Below are positions 1 through 6,170 of a stretch of 8,384 bases of DNA, piece by piece (the stretch's first letter is position 1; each line of letters opens with the position of its first letter). The notes under the pieces were generated by a model. That model searched no databases. It saw nothing but the letters and a program-made list of their open reading frames with translations, and was not told the DNA's origin. The position numbers and the translations under genes are program-made. This stretch comes from Verrucomicrobiota bacterium (GTDB lineage: Bacteria; Verrucomicrobiota; Verrucomicrobiia; Chthoniobacterales; Terrimicrobiaceae): contig JAPLTI010000060.1 in the NCBI GenBank assembly GCA_026398285.1, positions 1-8,384 of the forward strand, in the 5' to 3' direction.

Positions 1-147
1 GTTTTCTCCGCGAAAGGTCTGGAATGCGGCGCGGTCGAAGGGCAGGCGCCACGCGACCCGTGCACCACCCCACAAGTTTTTGCGGGCGGCGGACGAAAAC
101 CCGGAGCCTTTGATCGGCTTCAAGGTCGAGAGACAGACGGACTTCAT
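1..147 (-). CDS. hipT: HipT/HipA-type kinase toxin, N-terminal fragment (cut by window edge)
   Basis: This is the first 49 codons of a gene that runs off the left edge. It starts at ATG 147-145, which overlaps the hipS stop codon by four bases (ATGA). A strong ribosome binding site, AAGGAGG at 156-162, lies 8 nt upstream and is the clearest in the window. The peptide begins MKSVCLSTLKPIKGSGFS and continues through WGGARVAWRLPFDRAAF. That resembles the start of stand-alone HipA-type kinases, which open with a Cys-x-x-x-Leu-Lys-Pro motif and a conserved LPF-x-R stretch. HipT of HipBST systems is a serine/threonine kinase; the one characterised in E. coli phosphorylates tryptophanyl-tRNA synthetase. 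The ATP-binding and catalytic motifs lie outside the window, so activity cannot be judged. The family call rests on the short N-terminus plus its position directly after a separate HipS-like gene. Confidence 0.75.
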   Translation of the reverse strand, partial: MKSVCLSTLKPIKGSGFSSAARKNLWGGARVAWRLPFDRAAFQTFRGEN

Positions 148-473
148 GGTTCAAGCCTCCTTACGGTCACGGCACCTATGACATCGCCTCCAGCCGTTTC
201 CAAGAGGAGGCCGAAATCATCATTCTCATCAATCTGGTGGGTCCGACACTGAATCTCTCGAAGGGTCCCCTCCGCCAGCAAGCCGGAGAAAAAGGGAAAG
301 ATCCGCTCCGCCTCGTATGGTTCCGCCCGGCAGGGGAGAGTCAGGCTGATCGCGCGCGAATCCGGACTGGCCAGAAACTCCTTCAGATACTGAAAGCGGT
401 ATCCATTCTCGGTTTCCTCGATCAGCCCGCAGTCCCGGTTATCGAGCAGCACGATCCCACGCCGTCCGCTCAT
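144..473 (-). CDS. hipS: HipS-like protein: stand-alone HipA N-terminal subdomain 1
   Basis: This 109-residue protein corresponds to the N-terminal subdomain of HipA as a separate polypeptide. The recognisable core is FPFFSGLLAEGTLREIQ (about residues 59-75), followed by IDENDDFGLLLETAGGDVIGAV (about 81-102). This matches the family pattern FFxGLLPEG-x-LRE ... DDFALL ... GGDxIGAL. In HipBST modules HipS acts as the antitoxin that inhibits the HipT kinase, while HipB is the DNA-binding partner. The start ATG (473-471) overlaps the stop codon of the downstream half of hipB (TGA 472-470), and its own stop overlaps hipT. Translation of the three genes is therefore probably coupled. A weak AAGGA precedes the start. 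The length is typical for HipS and the frame is intact. A HipA split by mutation is less likely, because hipT has its own good ribosome binding site and a normal N-terminus. Confidence 0.82.
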   Translation of the reverse strand: MSGRRGIVLLDNRDCGLIEETENGYRFQYLKEFLASPDSRAISLTLPCRAEPYEAERIFPFFSGLLAEGTLREIQCRTHQIDENDDFGLLLETAGGDVIGAVTVRRLEP

Positions 474-720
474 GATTCCTTGCTTACCTCAGTGGCGTTC
501 GTAAAGGCCCCAGGCGCGGTGGGCTTCAGCAAAATCTGGAGCCCGAGCACTTGAAGCACTTTTAACAACGTTTCCATCGTGGGGTTTCCTTTACCGTCTC
601 GATATCACTCAATCCATGAAGGCTCAAGCCTGAGAGCCTCGCCAAATCCGCTTGGGACACCCCCAATTCGCGGCGTCGCTCTCGTAATGTTTTCGAGATT
701 TCTGCAAAGCTAACATTCAT
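470..720 (-). pseudogene. hipB: HipB-like HTH (Xre-type) antitoxin, frameshifted
   Basis: From ATG 720-718 the frame encodes MNVSFAEISKTLRERRRE, then LGVSQADLARLSGLSLHGLSDIET. This is a classic Xre/HipB helix-turn-helix. After the ACG codon at 597-595 the frame goes wrong and ends at TAA 564-562, 52 codons in total. In the -1 frame the expected continuation appears at once: KGNPTMETLLKVLQVLGLQI, ending at TGA 472-470 in an ATGA overlap with hipS. The family motif E-x-GKGNPT implies loss of a single G near 594. Restored, HipB would have about 83 residues. The broken form keeps the recognition helices but loses the last helix and the C-terminal part used for dimerisation, so it is probably non-functional, unless the shift is a sequencing error. 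No standard slippery heptamer is in phase at the site, so programmed frameshifting is unlikely. Confidence 0.8.
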
Positions 721-730
721 TTAAATGAAT
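715..730. promoter_or_regulatory. Palindromic operator candidate over the hipB start codon
   Basis: ATTCATTTAAATGAAT is a perfect 16-bp palindrome that contains the hipB ATG at 718-720. Its position at the start of an antitoxin operon fits autorepression, as known for HipB proteins. The operator role is inferred; the symmetry is seen directly. Confidence 0.55.
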
Positions 731-758
731 AATTAACCATTCTAACGGCGGTTGTCAA
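730..758 (-). promoter_or_regulatory. Putative hipBST promoter
   Basis: On the minus strand a perfect TTGACA (-35) at 758-753 is followed, after 17 bp, by TAATTA at 735-730, a poor -10 match. The -10 region abuts the 715-730 palindrome, so a repressor bound there would block RNA polymerase. The start site would fall within or very close to the palindrome, giving a very short or absent leader. Confidence 0.4.
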
Positions 759-775
759 TTGTAAGCTTGTAGATT

Positions 776-791
776 ATTCACTAAAATGAAT
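776..791. promoter_or_regulatory. Second, imperfect copy of the hip operator
   Basis: ATTCACTAAAATGAAT matches the start-codon palindrome at 14 of 16 positions. The two centres are 61 bp apart, close to six helical turns, so dimers on the two sites could face the same side of the DNA. The putative -35 box lies between them. Confidence 0.45.
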
Positions 792-1098
792 ATCTTTAGA
801 GGGGTCGTCTATTTTTTAGAAGGGGAGCGTCGCCTTCCCAACCCTTCGGATTGGCCGATGATGGTTTTCGGATTGGCCAGTTTTGGAGGATCGGAAATAC
901 CTTCGAGGAGGTTTTTGTTTTGAGGTTGGGGAAGGGAGTAGTGGCGTTTATCTCGAAGTGTCTGGATACCCTCATCCCATGCCAGAAGCATGTGTTTTCC
1001 AAGATCGCGAAACCCGGCGTGTTGTCGGATGGCTTCATGGACATGGGGGGCGGTGTCGGTTCATACCTTCCCTGAGCCAATCCGGCTGATCACTGGGA
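792..1098. other. Intergenic stretch without a recognised gene
   Basis: Several open frames of 60-94 codons overlap here on both strands. None shows a recognisable domain, ribosome binding site or fit with its neighbours. The stretch near 820-850 (GGGGAGCGTCGCCTTCCC) resembles the dispersed intergenic repeats in the right half of the window in style, but I could not match it to a specific copy. No clear terminator was found after the chaperone gene. Confidence 0.45.
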
Positions 1099-1569
1099 TC
1101 AAGCGAAGGCCGCAGGGTTTTGTTGAGGGGCTTCGGATTCCACCGCAGGGGGCGCTTCTTGGGTGGCTGCATGCGCCACCAACGCTGCCAGAGACTCAGC
1201 CAGTGCGAGGGCAGTGGCCACAGCGTCCTGCAATGCCACCGCATCGGTGTCATGCAAAGCTAGCACCTTTGAAACGAGCAAACGGTCGCCCTCGTCTATG
1301 GTGGCCACCCAACCGTGCTCCGCTCGCGCGGCTTCGTTGAGCCGGTGGATCGCCATCAGCAATGGCGCGCTTGCGGCTTCGGTGGGTAGGAGCACCGCCG
1401 CTTCCGCCTCGACAACCAAACGCGAATCCGCAGTGGGAAAGACGGCAACATTGTGAGCGCCGCACTCAAACTCGAAGCCAGTGGAGCCAGCAGCTTGCAC
1501 TTGGCTATGCCCGGTCAGGGCAAGAAAGGATTCGAGCAGCTTTGCAAAAGAGGGATCGGGTGTAAACAT
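1099..1569 (-). CDS. Putative type III secretion chaperone (CesT/Tir-chaperone type)
   Basis: This 156-residue, acidic, alanine-rich protein has the layout of class I T3SS chaperones: an N-terminal helix (about 6-20), a beta strand with FEFECGAHNVAVFPTADS (32-49), then LVVEAEAAVLLP (51-62), a helix LLMAIHRLNEAARA (70-83), further strands (86-105) and a long C-terminal helix (108-134). The last 20 residues are a Pro/Ala/Glu-rich tail. CesT-like chaperones are cytosolic dimers that hold a cognate effector partly unfolded near its N-terminus and deliver it to the secretion ATPase. The gene starts 30 bp after the stop of the large kinase-like gene on the same strand, so the two are probably co-transcribed and the kinase is the likely client. 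No good ribosome binding site is visible. The family call comes from pattern and context, not from a profile search. No structural T3SS gene lies in the window. Confidence 0.65.
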   Translation of the reverse strand: MFTPDPSFAKLLESFLALTGHSQVQAAGSTGFEFECGAHNVAVFPTADSRLVVEAEAAVLLPTEAASAPLLMAIHRLNEAARAEHGWVATIDEGDRLLVSKVLALHDTDAVALQDAVATALALAESLAALVAHAATQEAPPAVESEAPQQNPAAFA

Positions 1570-1599
1570 GGCTATGGATGGTTTGCGTGGTTGGTGGTT

Positions 1600-3426
1600 T
1601 TATTCTTGGGACTCGAAGGAAGATCGGTTGCTGGTGCGGGGATCGTTTTTGAATCCCCCCTGCAGAATCTGACGAATGAATGCTAAACCATCTTCGGGGT
1701 TATCGTTTTTCAGCGATTTATCATCTTCCTCATCGCTATCCTCGATTTCATTCTTAAAAATATTTTTAATCGGAACTTGTGGTTCTAAATATCCCTCGTC
1801 TTCCGACTCGGAATCATCGATCGAGTCCACATCATCCTCGATATTCTGCGGCTTCAAAAGGTTTTCCTGGCTCTGACCGAGTTCTCTTTTGACAAGATTT
1901 TTTTCGATAAAGGCCTGTCGCCCGCCGATAAGCGAGTGGTCGAGGATAGGGTCGAGGAGGTGTTCGCCCTCCCCCGTGAAGCGTTTGAAGTAAGGGGCGT
2001 CGTGTTTACTCAAAGCGGTTTTTATGCAGAGCAGCGCGAAATCCTCCACGCTGCCCGCGCTCGGCTCAGGCCCCCCGATCCTGTTTTTCAGCCAGTCGAA
2101 CTTTTTTTCGACCGTGTCGTTATTGGTCCAGAATAGAAGCTTATCTCGGCCCTCCAGCGCTCCGACATCCTTCAGGTTCCCGCCGCCCCTGCCCGCATGT
2201 TCGAGTAGGGAAATTCCGACGCACCACAAATCCTGCTGCATGCCGCGATGGGGCGAATTCGCATTCATTATGCTTTTTGTCGGGACCAGGAAGGTGGCTG
2301 CTATAGTCGGTTTGGGAATTTTGGCATTGGTTTTGGAGTTTTTGAAAGCTCCGTCCGTATCGATGAGAGTGAGTTTTCCTCCATCGACAAAGGCGTTATC
2401 TGGCTTGATATCGTAGAAGACAACGCCGCGGGAGGAAGCGTTCATGAGGATGGAGGCGAATCCTCGCGCGATTTCCTTTTGCTCCGAATCGGAACTGCGA
2501 ACTTGGTCCATGCGGGCCCCCTTGGCCTTGTCCATCACGATCCCATGGAGTTCGAGGATGCTACGCTTGATGGGTTTGTCTTGATCGTCCAGTTTTGGGT
2601 TGCCTTTATCGTCGAGTTCGGGCACGAAGCCCTTATTCAATCGGCAAAACTCCTTAAAATTCCTGCCCGCAGTCACGGTATGAAAAGATTTTCCACCGTC
2701 GGGCTCGAGTTTGGTGATGATGTAGCGGTTCGGTGCGATGGTGCCGGGCACCTTCCCGGCGGCGAGGTGGTTCGCATCCATTAAATCGCCCCGCGTGAGG
2801 TTGCCCGACTTGTCCAACTTGATTTCGACCGGATTACCAAACCTCTTGACGATGCAGGCAGCGCCATTGTCGGTGGCGGGGAAAATTTTACCGAAGCCTC
2901 CCTGCGATAGGTCGTCTTTCTTTCCGAGTTGGATGCTATCCTGCTGGGCCTCGGTGGGGGCTTGAATACCGGCATTTTGCAAAGACTCGGCCAGTGTTGA
3001 GCCTCTTGCGGACTGCGGAAGCACGCGATTGATGAGTGTGATGGCGTCCTTGCATTTTATCGATCCATCTTTTGCACCGTAATGCTTGAGCAGTGCATCG
3101 GCTGTTTCGGGCTTCGTGCCGGAGTTGATGAGCAAGGTGCGGAGGGCTTTCGAGGTGTTCGCAAAAGTTGACTCCTTCGAGAACCAACGGTCCATGCCGT
3201 TCATGCGCGCGAACTCCATGCCGGAGCCTGTGCTGCTGGAGTTTCTCAATTTGAGCACGCCATGTTTCGAGAGTCCGTCGGCGCCGGCGAGGTTGGTCCG
3301 GAGACCATCCAGAATCTCCTGGGAGCGTCCGGCGTCGAGGTTGCCGAGCTTGGCCAATCCAGCTTCGCGGTTGGCGCCGCCGCGGATTGCAGCGCCAGAG
3401 TTGTCGGTGATTTTGAATGTGGGCAT
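1600..3426 (-). CDS. Protein-kinase-like protein, candidate T3SS effector
   Basis: This 608-residue protein contains a degenerate eukaryotic-type kinase fold. Seen in order: a glycine-rich loop LSQGGFGKIFPA (173-184); the beta-3 lysine in ACIVKRF (K194); a catalytic loop FYDIKPDNAF (337-346) with D339, K341 and N344; the metal-binding loop as LIDTDGA (354-360), with D356 in a DTD triplet instead of DFG; and QQDLWCVGISLLEHAG (397-412), matching the D-x-W segment of the C-lobe. The main catalytic residues are present, so it may be active. Residues 1-165 lack a recognisable domain and have the polar, Ser/Gly/Thr-rich start common in secreted effectors; this is where a chaperone would bind. Residues 529-570 are strongly acidic and look disordered. 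There is no signal peptide or membrane segment, which fits T3SS rather than Sec export. The chaperone gene follows directly. The alternative is a cytosolic bacterial Ser/Thr kinase. The kinase fold is well supported; secretion is an inference. Confidence 0.72.
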   Translation of the reverse strand: MPTFKITDNSGAAIRGGANREAGLAKLGNLDAGRSQEILDGLRTNLAGADGLSKHGVLKLRNSSSTGSGMEFARMNGMDRWFSKESTFANTSKALRTLLINSGTKPETADALLKHYGAKDGSIKCKDAITLINRVLPQSARGSTLAESLQNAGIQAPTEAQQDSIQLGKKDDLSQGGFGKIFPATDNGAACIVKRFGNPVEIKLDKSGNLTRGDLMDANHLAAGKVPGTIAPNRYIITKLEPDGGKSFHTVTAGRNFKEFCRLNKGFVPELDDKGNPKLDDQDKPIKRSILELHGIVMDKAKGARMDQVRSSDSEQKEIARGFASILMNASSRGVVFYDIKPDNAFVDGGKLTLIDTDGAFKNSKTNAKIPKPTIAATFLVPTKSIMNANSPHRGMQQDLWCVGISLLEHAGRGGGNLKDVGALEGRDKLLFWTNNDTVEKKFDWLKNRIGGPEPSAGSVEDFALLCIKTALSKHDAPYFKRFTGEGEHLLDPILDHSLIGGRQAFIEKNLVKRELGQSQENLLKPQNIEDDVDSIDDSESEDEGYLEPQVPIKNIFKNEIEDSDEEDDKSLKNDNPEDGLAFIRQILQGGFKNDPRTSNRSSFESQE

Positions 3427-3461
3427 CGCTTTGTTTTCCGAGTTGTCGTTTGGGAGCTTAA

Positions 3462-3490
3462 ATTAGCGCACTTTTGCTGAAGGAATTCAA
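3462..3490 (-). promoter_or_regulatory. Weak promoter candidate for the kinase-chaperone operon
   Basis: On the minus strand TTGAAT (3490-3485) and GCTAAT (3467-3462) are separated by 17 bp. Each matches the sigma-70 consensus at four of six positions. They lie about 36 bp upstream of the start codon. This is only a guess from spacing. Confidence 0.2.
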
Positions 3491-3545
3491 GAGTAATTCT
3501 CCCCCTCTTTCCATTTGATGCTTAATAAAGCACGGAGATTTGGCG

Positions 3546-3560
3546 GGGGCCACACGCCCC
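3546..3560. repeat. Small GC hairpin, dispersed family
   Basis: GGGGC-CACAC-GCCCC forms a 5-bp stem with a 5-nt loop in the gap downstream of membrane gene A. Similar hairpins with a CACA loop occur at 4147-4161 and 7419-7432. It has no U-tract on either strand, so I do not call it a terminator. Confidence 0.35.
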
Positions 3561-3638
3561 GATACCGCTCCAGTGCATTCGCCGCCGCGAAGGGCCTGCG
3601 GCAGGGACAGCTCGGCGCCACTGGGGAGGGGCATCCGC

Positions 3639-4097
3639 TCACTTCGTATCCCGCTCCACCTCTTTGATTGCCAACAGCAAGCAGAGGGTGGAGATGAGGA
3701 AAAAAATCACAGCCAGCGAGAGGAAAAGCCAATGGATCACGAGGCAGACCGTGCCCAGCCAGGGGGCAAGCATTCCGGGCGTGGATTGCAGCCAGGCAAA
3801 AAACGCGGCGATGAGCGCCAGTAGGCTGTCGAGAAAGAGATCGACGCCAGTCTGGTAGATTTTTTTCAAGACCTTGGGCGATGCAAAGCCGGAAGTCACC
3901 GTTGACCACTGGAATGCCACGCCGCTGAAGGAAAGGATGACCAAAAACGAGGCCAGCGAGAGATTCTCATTTTTTGCGGACAACTCGGTGAATTGCGTGA
4001 GGATAATGACCAGCGAGATGATAATCAAAAATACGCCCACGATGGCACAGACCAGCGCACGGAGTCTTTGGTGCAGTTGAGGTAAGGGATTCGGCAT
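3639..4097 (-). CDS. Small four-helix integral membrane protein, copy 1 (A)
   Basis: From ATG 4097 this encodes 152 residues. A TTG at 4115 in the same frame would add six residues; neither start has a clear ribosome binding site, and ATG is preferred by codon type. Four hydrophobic segments lie at about 14-34, 47-64, 86-103 and 116-143. A short polar loop (TELSAKNENLS) separates the first two, and a loop with KVLKKIYQTGVDLF precedes the third. I do not recognise the family and assign no function. A nearly identical second copy lies at 7956-8384. The hydrolase gene C lies upstream on the same strand, but a 236-bp gap with a possible terminator separates them, so they may not be co-transcribed. 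The second copy also has a piece of C nearby, which suggests that A and C were inherited together. Confidence 0.75.
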   Translation of the reverse strand: MPNPLPQLHQRLRALVCAIVGVFLIIISLVIILTQFTELSAKNENLSLASFLVILSFSGVAFQWSTVTSGFASPKVLKKIYQTGVDLFLDSLLALIAAFFAWLQSTPGMLAPWLGTVCLVIHWLFLSLAVIFFLISTLCLLLAIKEVERDTK

Positions 4098-4107
4098 GGG
4101 TTGGTTT

Positions 4108-4137
4108 TTAGACAAAATTTACGAAATTCACAGAATG
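4108..4137 (+). repeat. AT-rich 30-bp dispersed element, copy 1
   Basis: It begins TTAGACAAAATTTACGAAAT and ends CAGAATG. It matches the minus-strand sequence of 5656-5627 at 26 of 30 positions, and its first half resembles 5527-5556. It lies just upstream of gene A. Confidence 0.45.
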
Positions 4138-4161
4138 AAAAAATCGGGAGGCACAACCTCC
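4138..4161 (-). terminator. Possible rho-independent terminator after hydrolase gene C
   Basis: On the minus strand GGAGG-TTGTG-CCTCC (4161-4147) is followed by CGATTTTTT (to 4138). A 5-bp stem is short, but the T run is good. It lies about 170 bp downstream of the C stop and 40 bp upstream of the A start. It would separate the two genes transcriptionally. Confidence 0.4.
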
Positions 4162-4163
4162 TG

Positions 4164-4370
4164 CTTGTCCCATATTTCAGCCGCAGAGCGGCGTTGAGCT
4201 CGCATTTCGTTATTCGGATGGGTTTCACATAGAGAGTTGTCTGGGAGTGGCGCTACGCCCACTGTGTTTGATATTTGGGTCAGGCGAGGACGCTGACCCT
4301 CCCATTGGGACGGGGCGCGCGGCCGAGCGGATTTCACGGCGGGATGATCCAGTAGTTCGCGTGTTTGGCT
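4164..4370 (+). repeat. Duplicated intergenic segment, copy 1 (B)
   Basis: This segment aligns with 7529-7730 in the same orientation at roughly 85% identity by eye, with small gaps. Long identical blocks include GAGTTGTCTGGGAGTGGCGC without its first base. The segment runs into the last 12 codons of hydrolase gene C (4334-4370), so the duplication includes a gene end and is not only a mobile intergenic repeat. Confidence 0.75.
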
Positions 4371-5482
4371 TTTTCGTGGCGGAGGAGTTGGCGCTTGGAG
4401 GCAGGAATGTCGTGGCGGAGGAGGGTTTGGAGGTCGGCGAGCGCGGCGCGGTTTTGGTAGAAATACCCGTGGGATGTGTGGGCATTGTTCACGAAGGTGG
4501 CGTCCACGATTTCCAGCCGCGCGTCATGGCCGCCATTTTCGTTGAATAGCTCCTCGATGGGCGTGGATGGGCTTATGCCAGCTCCGGCGCGGGTGTTTCC
4601 GTTCAGAATCGAGGAAAAGACGAGCGCCTTGTCGTTGCGGGCTACATAGACAGTAGTGTGGCGCGTGGACGCGCCGCCGGGCTTGAGAAAGACGGATTTG
4701 AAGGCCTCCTCGCCTACATCTGGCGCGACGAGGATCACATTTGCCAGCGCATCGGAGGGCAGGTTGGGCGAGGCGTGTGTGTCGGATTGAGCGAGAGCCG
4801 AACAGACGACCTTGCAACCGAGGCTGTGGGCGAGGATGTCGAAATGGTTTGGCCCTTTATGGCGCAGGAAATCGGTGAGCGCCGTTGCAGCTGCTGGGAC
4901 TTGTTCTCGACAACGGGCGTAGGCGGCGGCGGAAAGCCCCGGGTCGGTGGCCCAGGAGAAAAGCACCAATGGTTGTTGGAGGTTCAAAGCGAAGGCCAGC
5001 GTTCCCGCCTGACGCACGGCCGAGTCGAAGCTGTTCTGGATGCCATGAACGAAAAGTGTGGCGTGGACGGAGTGGGTCGCCTCGAGCCGTTCATGGAGAA
5101 TTTTGTGAAAATCCTCCGCCGAGAGCGGGCGCACTGCCAAGATGCAGGCATGGAGGGAGTCGGAATTTTGCCGCAAAATCTCCGGGCGCTGGACATCCGT
5201 CAACCGGAAGTTCTCGGGAATCCGCACCTCGGCAATTCCGTAGGTGAGTGCGTCCGAGTGCTCGCCCGAAAACTCCAAGCCGCCGGGCAGGGCGGCGCGG
5301 TTGGTGACGAAGAAAACTTCGACCACCGGCATGTTTTGCTCCTCACGCAAGGCGCGTGGAAATTCGATTTGGCTCAGGTCGAAGCGCGGCGGGGTGGCCA
5401 TCCACTCGGCGACCCAGTAGCCGAGTGCGATGAGCAGAAGGGCGGGAAGGACGCGCTTGAGAAATTTTGCGAGGCGTTTCAT
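4334..5482 (-). CDS. Membrane-anchored alpha/beta hydrolase, DUF900 type (C)
   Basis: This 382-residue protein has a positively charged start and one hydrophobic segment (about 11-28) without a lipobox. It is probably a signal anchor that places the enzyme on the outer face of the inner membrane. The rest fits the DUF900 hydrolase family: VEVFFVTNRA (54-63), YGIAEVRIPENF (81-92), ATLFVHGIQNSF (141-152, near the oxyanion hole), PLVLFSWATDPG (171-182) and the nucleophile elbow AHSLG (218-222) with Ser220. Asp255 or Asp284 and His338 (in TSHGYFY) could complete the triad. The substrate is unknown; a lipase, esterase or peptidase role cannot be told apart from sequence alone. The ATG at 5482 follows a T-run and has no visible ribosome binding site. 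Its last codons are repeated near 7694-7729, evidence of a former second copy. Confidence 0.8.
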   Translation of the reverse strand: MKRLAKFLKRVLPALLLIALGYWVAEWMATPPRFDLSQIEFPRALREEQNMPVVEVFFVTNRAALPGGLEFSGEHSDALTYGIAEVRIPENFRLTDVQRPEILRQNSDSLHACILAVRPLSAEDFHKILHERLEATHSVHATLFVHGIQNSFDSAVRQAGTLAFALNLQQPLVLFSWATDPGLSAAAYARCREQVPAAATALTDFLRHKGPNHFDILAHSLGCKVVCSALAQSDTHASPNLPSDALANVILVAPDVGEEAFKSVFLKPGGASTRHTTVYVARNDKALVFSSILNGNTRAGAGISPSTPIEELFNENGGHDARLEIVDATFVNNAHTSHGYFYQNRAALADLQTLLRHDIPASKRQLLRHEKAKHANYWIIPP

Positions 5483-5529
5483 GAAAAAAAACGGAGCGTC
5501 CGCAGTGTGTCACCCCAAAGCAGATCTTG

Positions 5530-5653
5530 GACAGAATTAACAAAATATACAAAATTGAAAAACTTGCTGAAGGACTTGCCGATAAGTTGTGGGATTCTTT
5601 CGGGGCGACTTTTATTTTGTATAACCCATTCTCTGAATTTTGTTAATTCTGTC
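5530..5653. repeat. AT-rich inverted repeat with 17-bp perfect arms
   Basis: GACAGAATTAACAAAAT at 5530-5546 is perfectly inverted at 5637-5653. A second inner pair, ATACAAAAT at 5547-5555 and ATTTTGTAT at 5614-5622, extends the symmetry. The centre (5556-5613) is unrelated. Each arm is a copy of the 30-bp element found before gene A. It lies just upstream of gene C on the minus strand. Confidence 0.65.
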
Positions 5654-5658
5654 TAAAT

Positions 5659-5686
5659 AATCCTCCTGCCAATCCTGCCATCCTGT
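5659..5686 (+). repeat. Short imperfect tandem repeat
   Basis: AATCCTCCTGCC, AATCCTGCC and ATCCTGT follow each other directly after the inverted repeat. Similar strings are common intergenic sequence in several phyla, but the function is unknown. Confidence 0.45.
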
Positions 5687-5717
5687 ATAAACAAAATTTT
5701 CAGCGACTCCCGCCCCC

Positions 5718-5838
5718 AGCGCCGCTCGGCGACTGGAAAATGGGCCATGCCAACCGAAGCACTGGGAAGTGCGAAGGAAGCACATCGCAGATGGCCTGAA
5801 GGGCGCAGCGAGCAGGGGGCGAGCAAGGCAAAGGAAGG
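5718..5838 (-). repeat. Repeat R, inverted copy
   Basis: Its minus strand aligns with 7445-7565 on the plus strand at about 85% identity by eye. This includes a 28-bp perfect block (5807-5834 against 7445-7472) and the 18-bp block TTCCTTCGCACTTCCCAG. The two copies flank the AAA ATPase gene as inverted repeats. Confidence 0.7.
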
Positions 5839-5840
5839 CC

Positions 5841-5878
5841 CTCCCATATTGGCACGGGGCGCGCTGCCACGCGGATTC
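5841..5878 (+). repeat. GC-rich dispersed module, copy 2 of 3
   Basis: The core GGGGCGCGCTGCCACGCGG is related to GGGGCGCGCGGCCGAGCGG (within 4298-4335) and GGGGCGCGCTGCCGCGCGG (within 7660-7697). All three copies are in the plus orientation and are preceded by CCCAT and TTGG. Confidence 0.5.
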
Positions 5879-5942
5879 CCAATTCGACAAAAAAGGGGAA
5901 GTATTCAAAAAACACGTGCAGGGCGCGGTTGAAGAAGAACTA

Positions 5943-6044
5943 ACCACGGATTTCGTAGATGGGCACGGATGATCCCATCAAGCTGGGATTGGCAGAAAAA
6001 AGCAAAAATCTTGCAGCCCATTTTTCATATCCGTGTTCATCCGG
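5943..6044. repeat. CACGGAT inverted repeat
   Basis: CACGGAT occurs directly at 5945-5951 and 5964-5970, and inverted (ATCCGTG) at 6029-6035 followed by TTCATCCGGG. Between them lies a hairpin ATCCCA-TCAAGC-TGGGAT (5972-5989). Intergenic elements built on this word are widespread in bacterial genomes. The role here is unknown. Confidence 0.5.
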
Positions 6045-6170
6045 GTAATCTGATTCAGTCGATCCCGCTCCCTCACCCTTCGGGTCAACCCGCGGTTGAT
6101 CCATCTCGCACCTGCCACGGCGCTCGATTGTGGTTTTTATTCTTTCCTATAGCATGATATGACTTGTTAG

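Larger units (their letters stand above)
5483..6170. other. Repeat-rich intergenic region without a gene
   Basis: Open frames of up to 111 codons occur here, but they cross repeat modules that appear elsewhere in the window and show no domain, so I do not call them. From left to right the region holds a 124-bp AT-rich inverted repeat, a short tandem AATCCTGCC tract (5659-5686), an inverted copy of repeat R, a GC-rich module and a CACGGAT inverted repeat. No clear terminator for the ATPase gene was found. Confidence 0.6.

Noticed and set aside
562..600. Programmed frameshift in hipB
   Set aside because: The needed shift is -1, but no X-XXY-YYZ slippery heptamer is in phase. Loss of one G from a GGG-T string explains the sequence more simply.
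796..1080. Overlapping open frames on both strands (60-94 codons)
   Set aside because: Low-complexity translations without a domain. Neither strand is favoured by context or start signals.
2248..2784. Plus-strand frame of 178 codons inside the kinase gene
   Set aside because: It is antisense to the catalytic loop region of the kinase, whose motifs are clear. No independent support.
3487..3909. Minus-strand frame of 140 codons overlapping membrane gene A
   Set aside because: It overlaps the 3' part of A in another frame. The protein conserved between the two copies is the membrane protein, so this is a shadow.
4658..5656. Long plus-strand open frame (332 codons) opposite the hydrolase gene
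   Set aside because: It is antisense to a gene with clear alpha/beta hydrolase motifs, has no recognisable domain and runs into the AT-rich inverted repeat.
5612..5947. Minus-strand open frame of 111 codons
   Set aside because: It crosses repeat R and the AT-rich repeat, both non-coding modules found elsewhere in the window. No domain or ribosome binding site.
5530..6044. CRISPR-like array
   Set aside because: The repeats are few, irregularly spaced and partly inverted, with no uniform spacers and no cas gene nearby.
6075..6099. Hairpins ACCC-TTC-GGGT and TCAACC-CGC-GGTTGA as terminator of the ATPase gene
   Set aside because: There is no T run on the minus strand after either stem, and they lie more than 70 bp from the stop codon.
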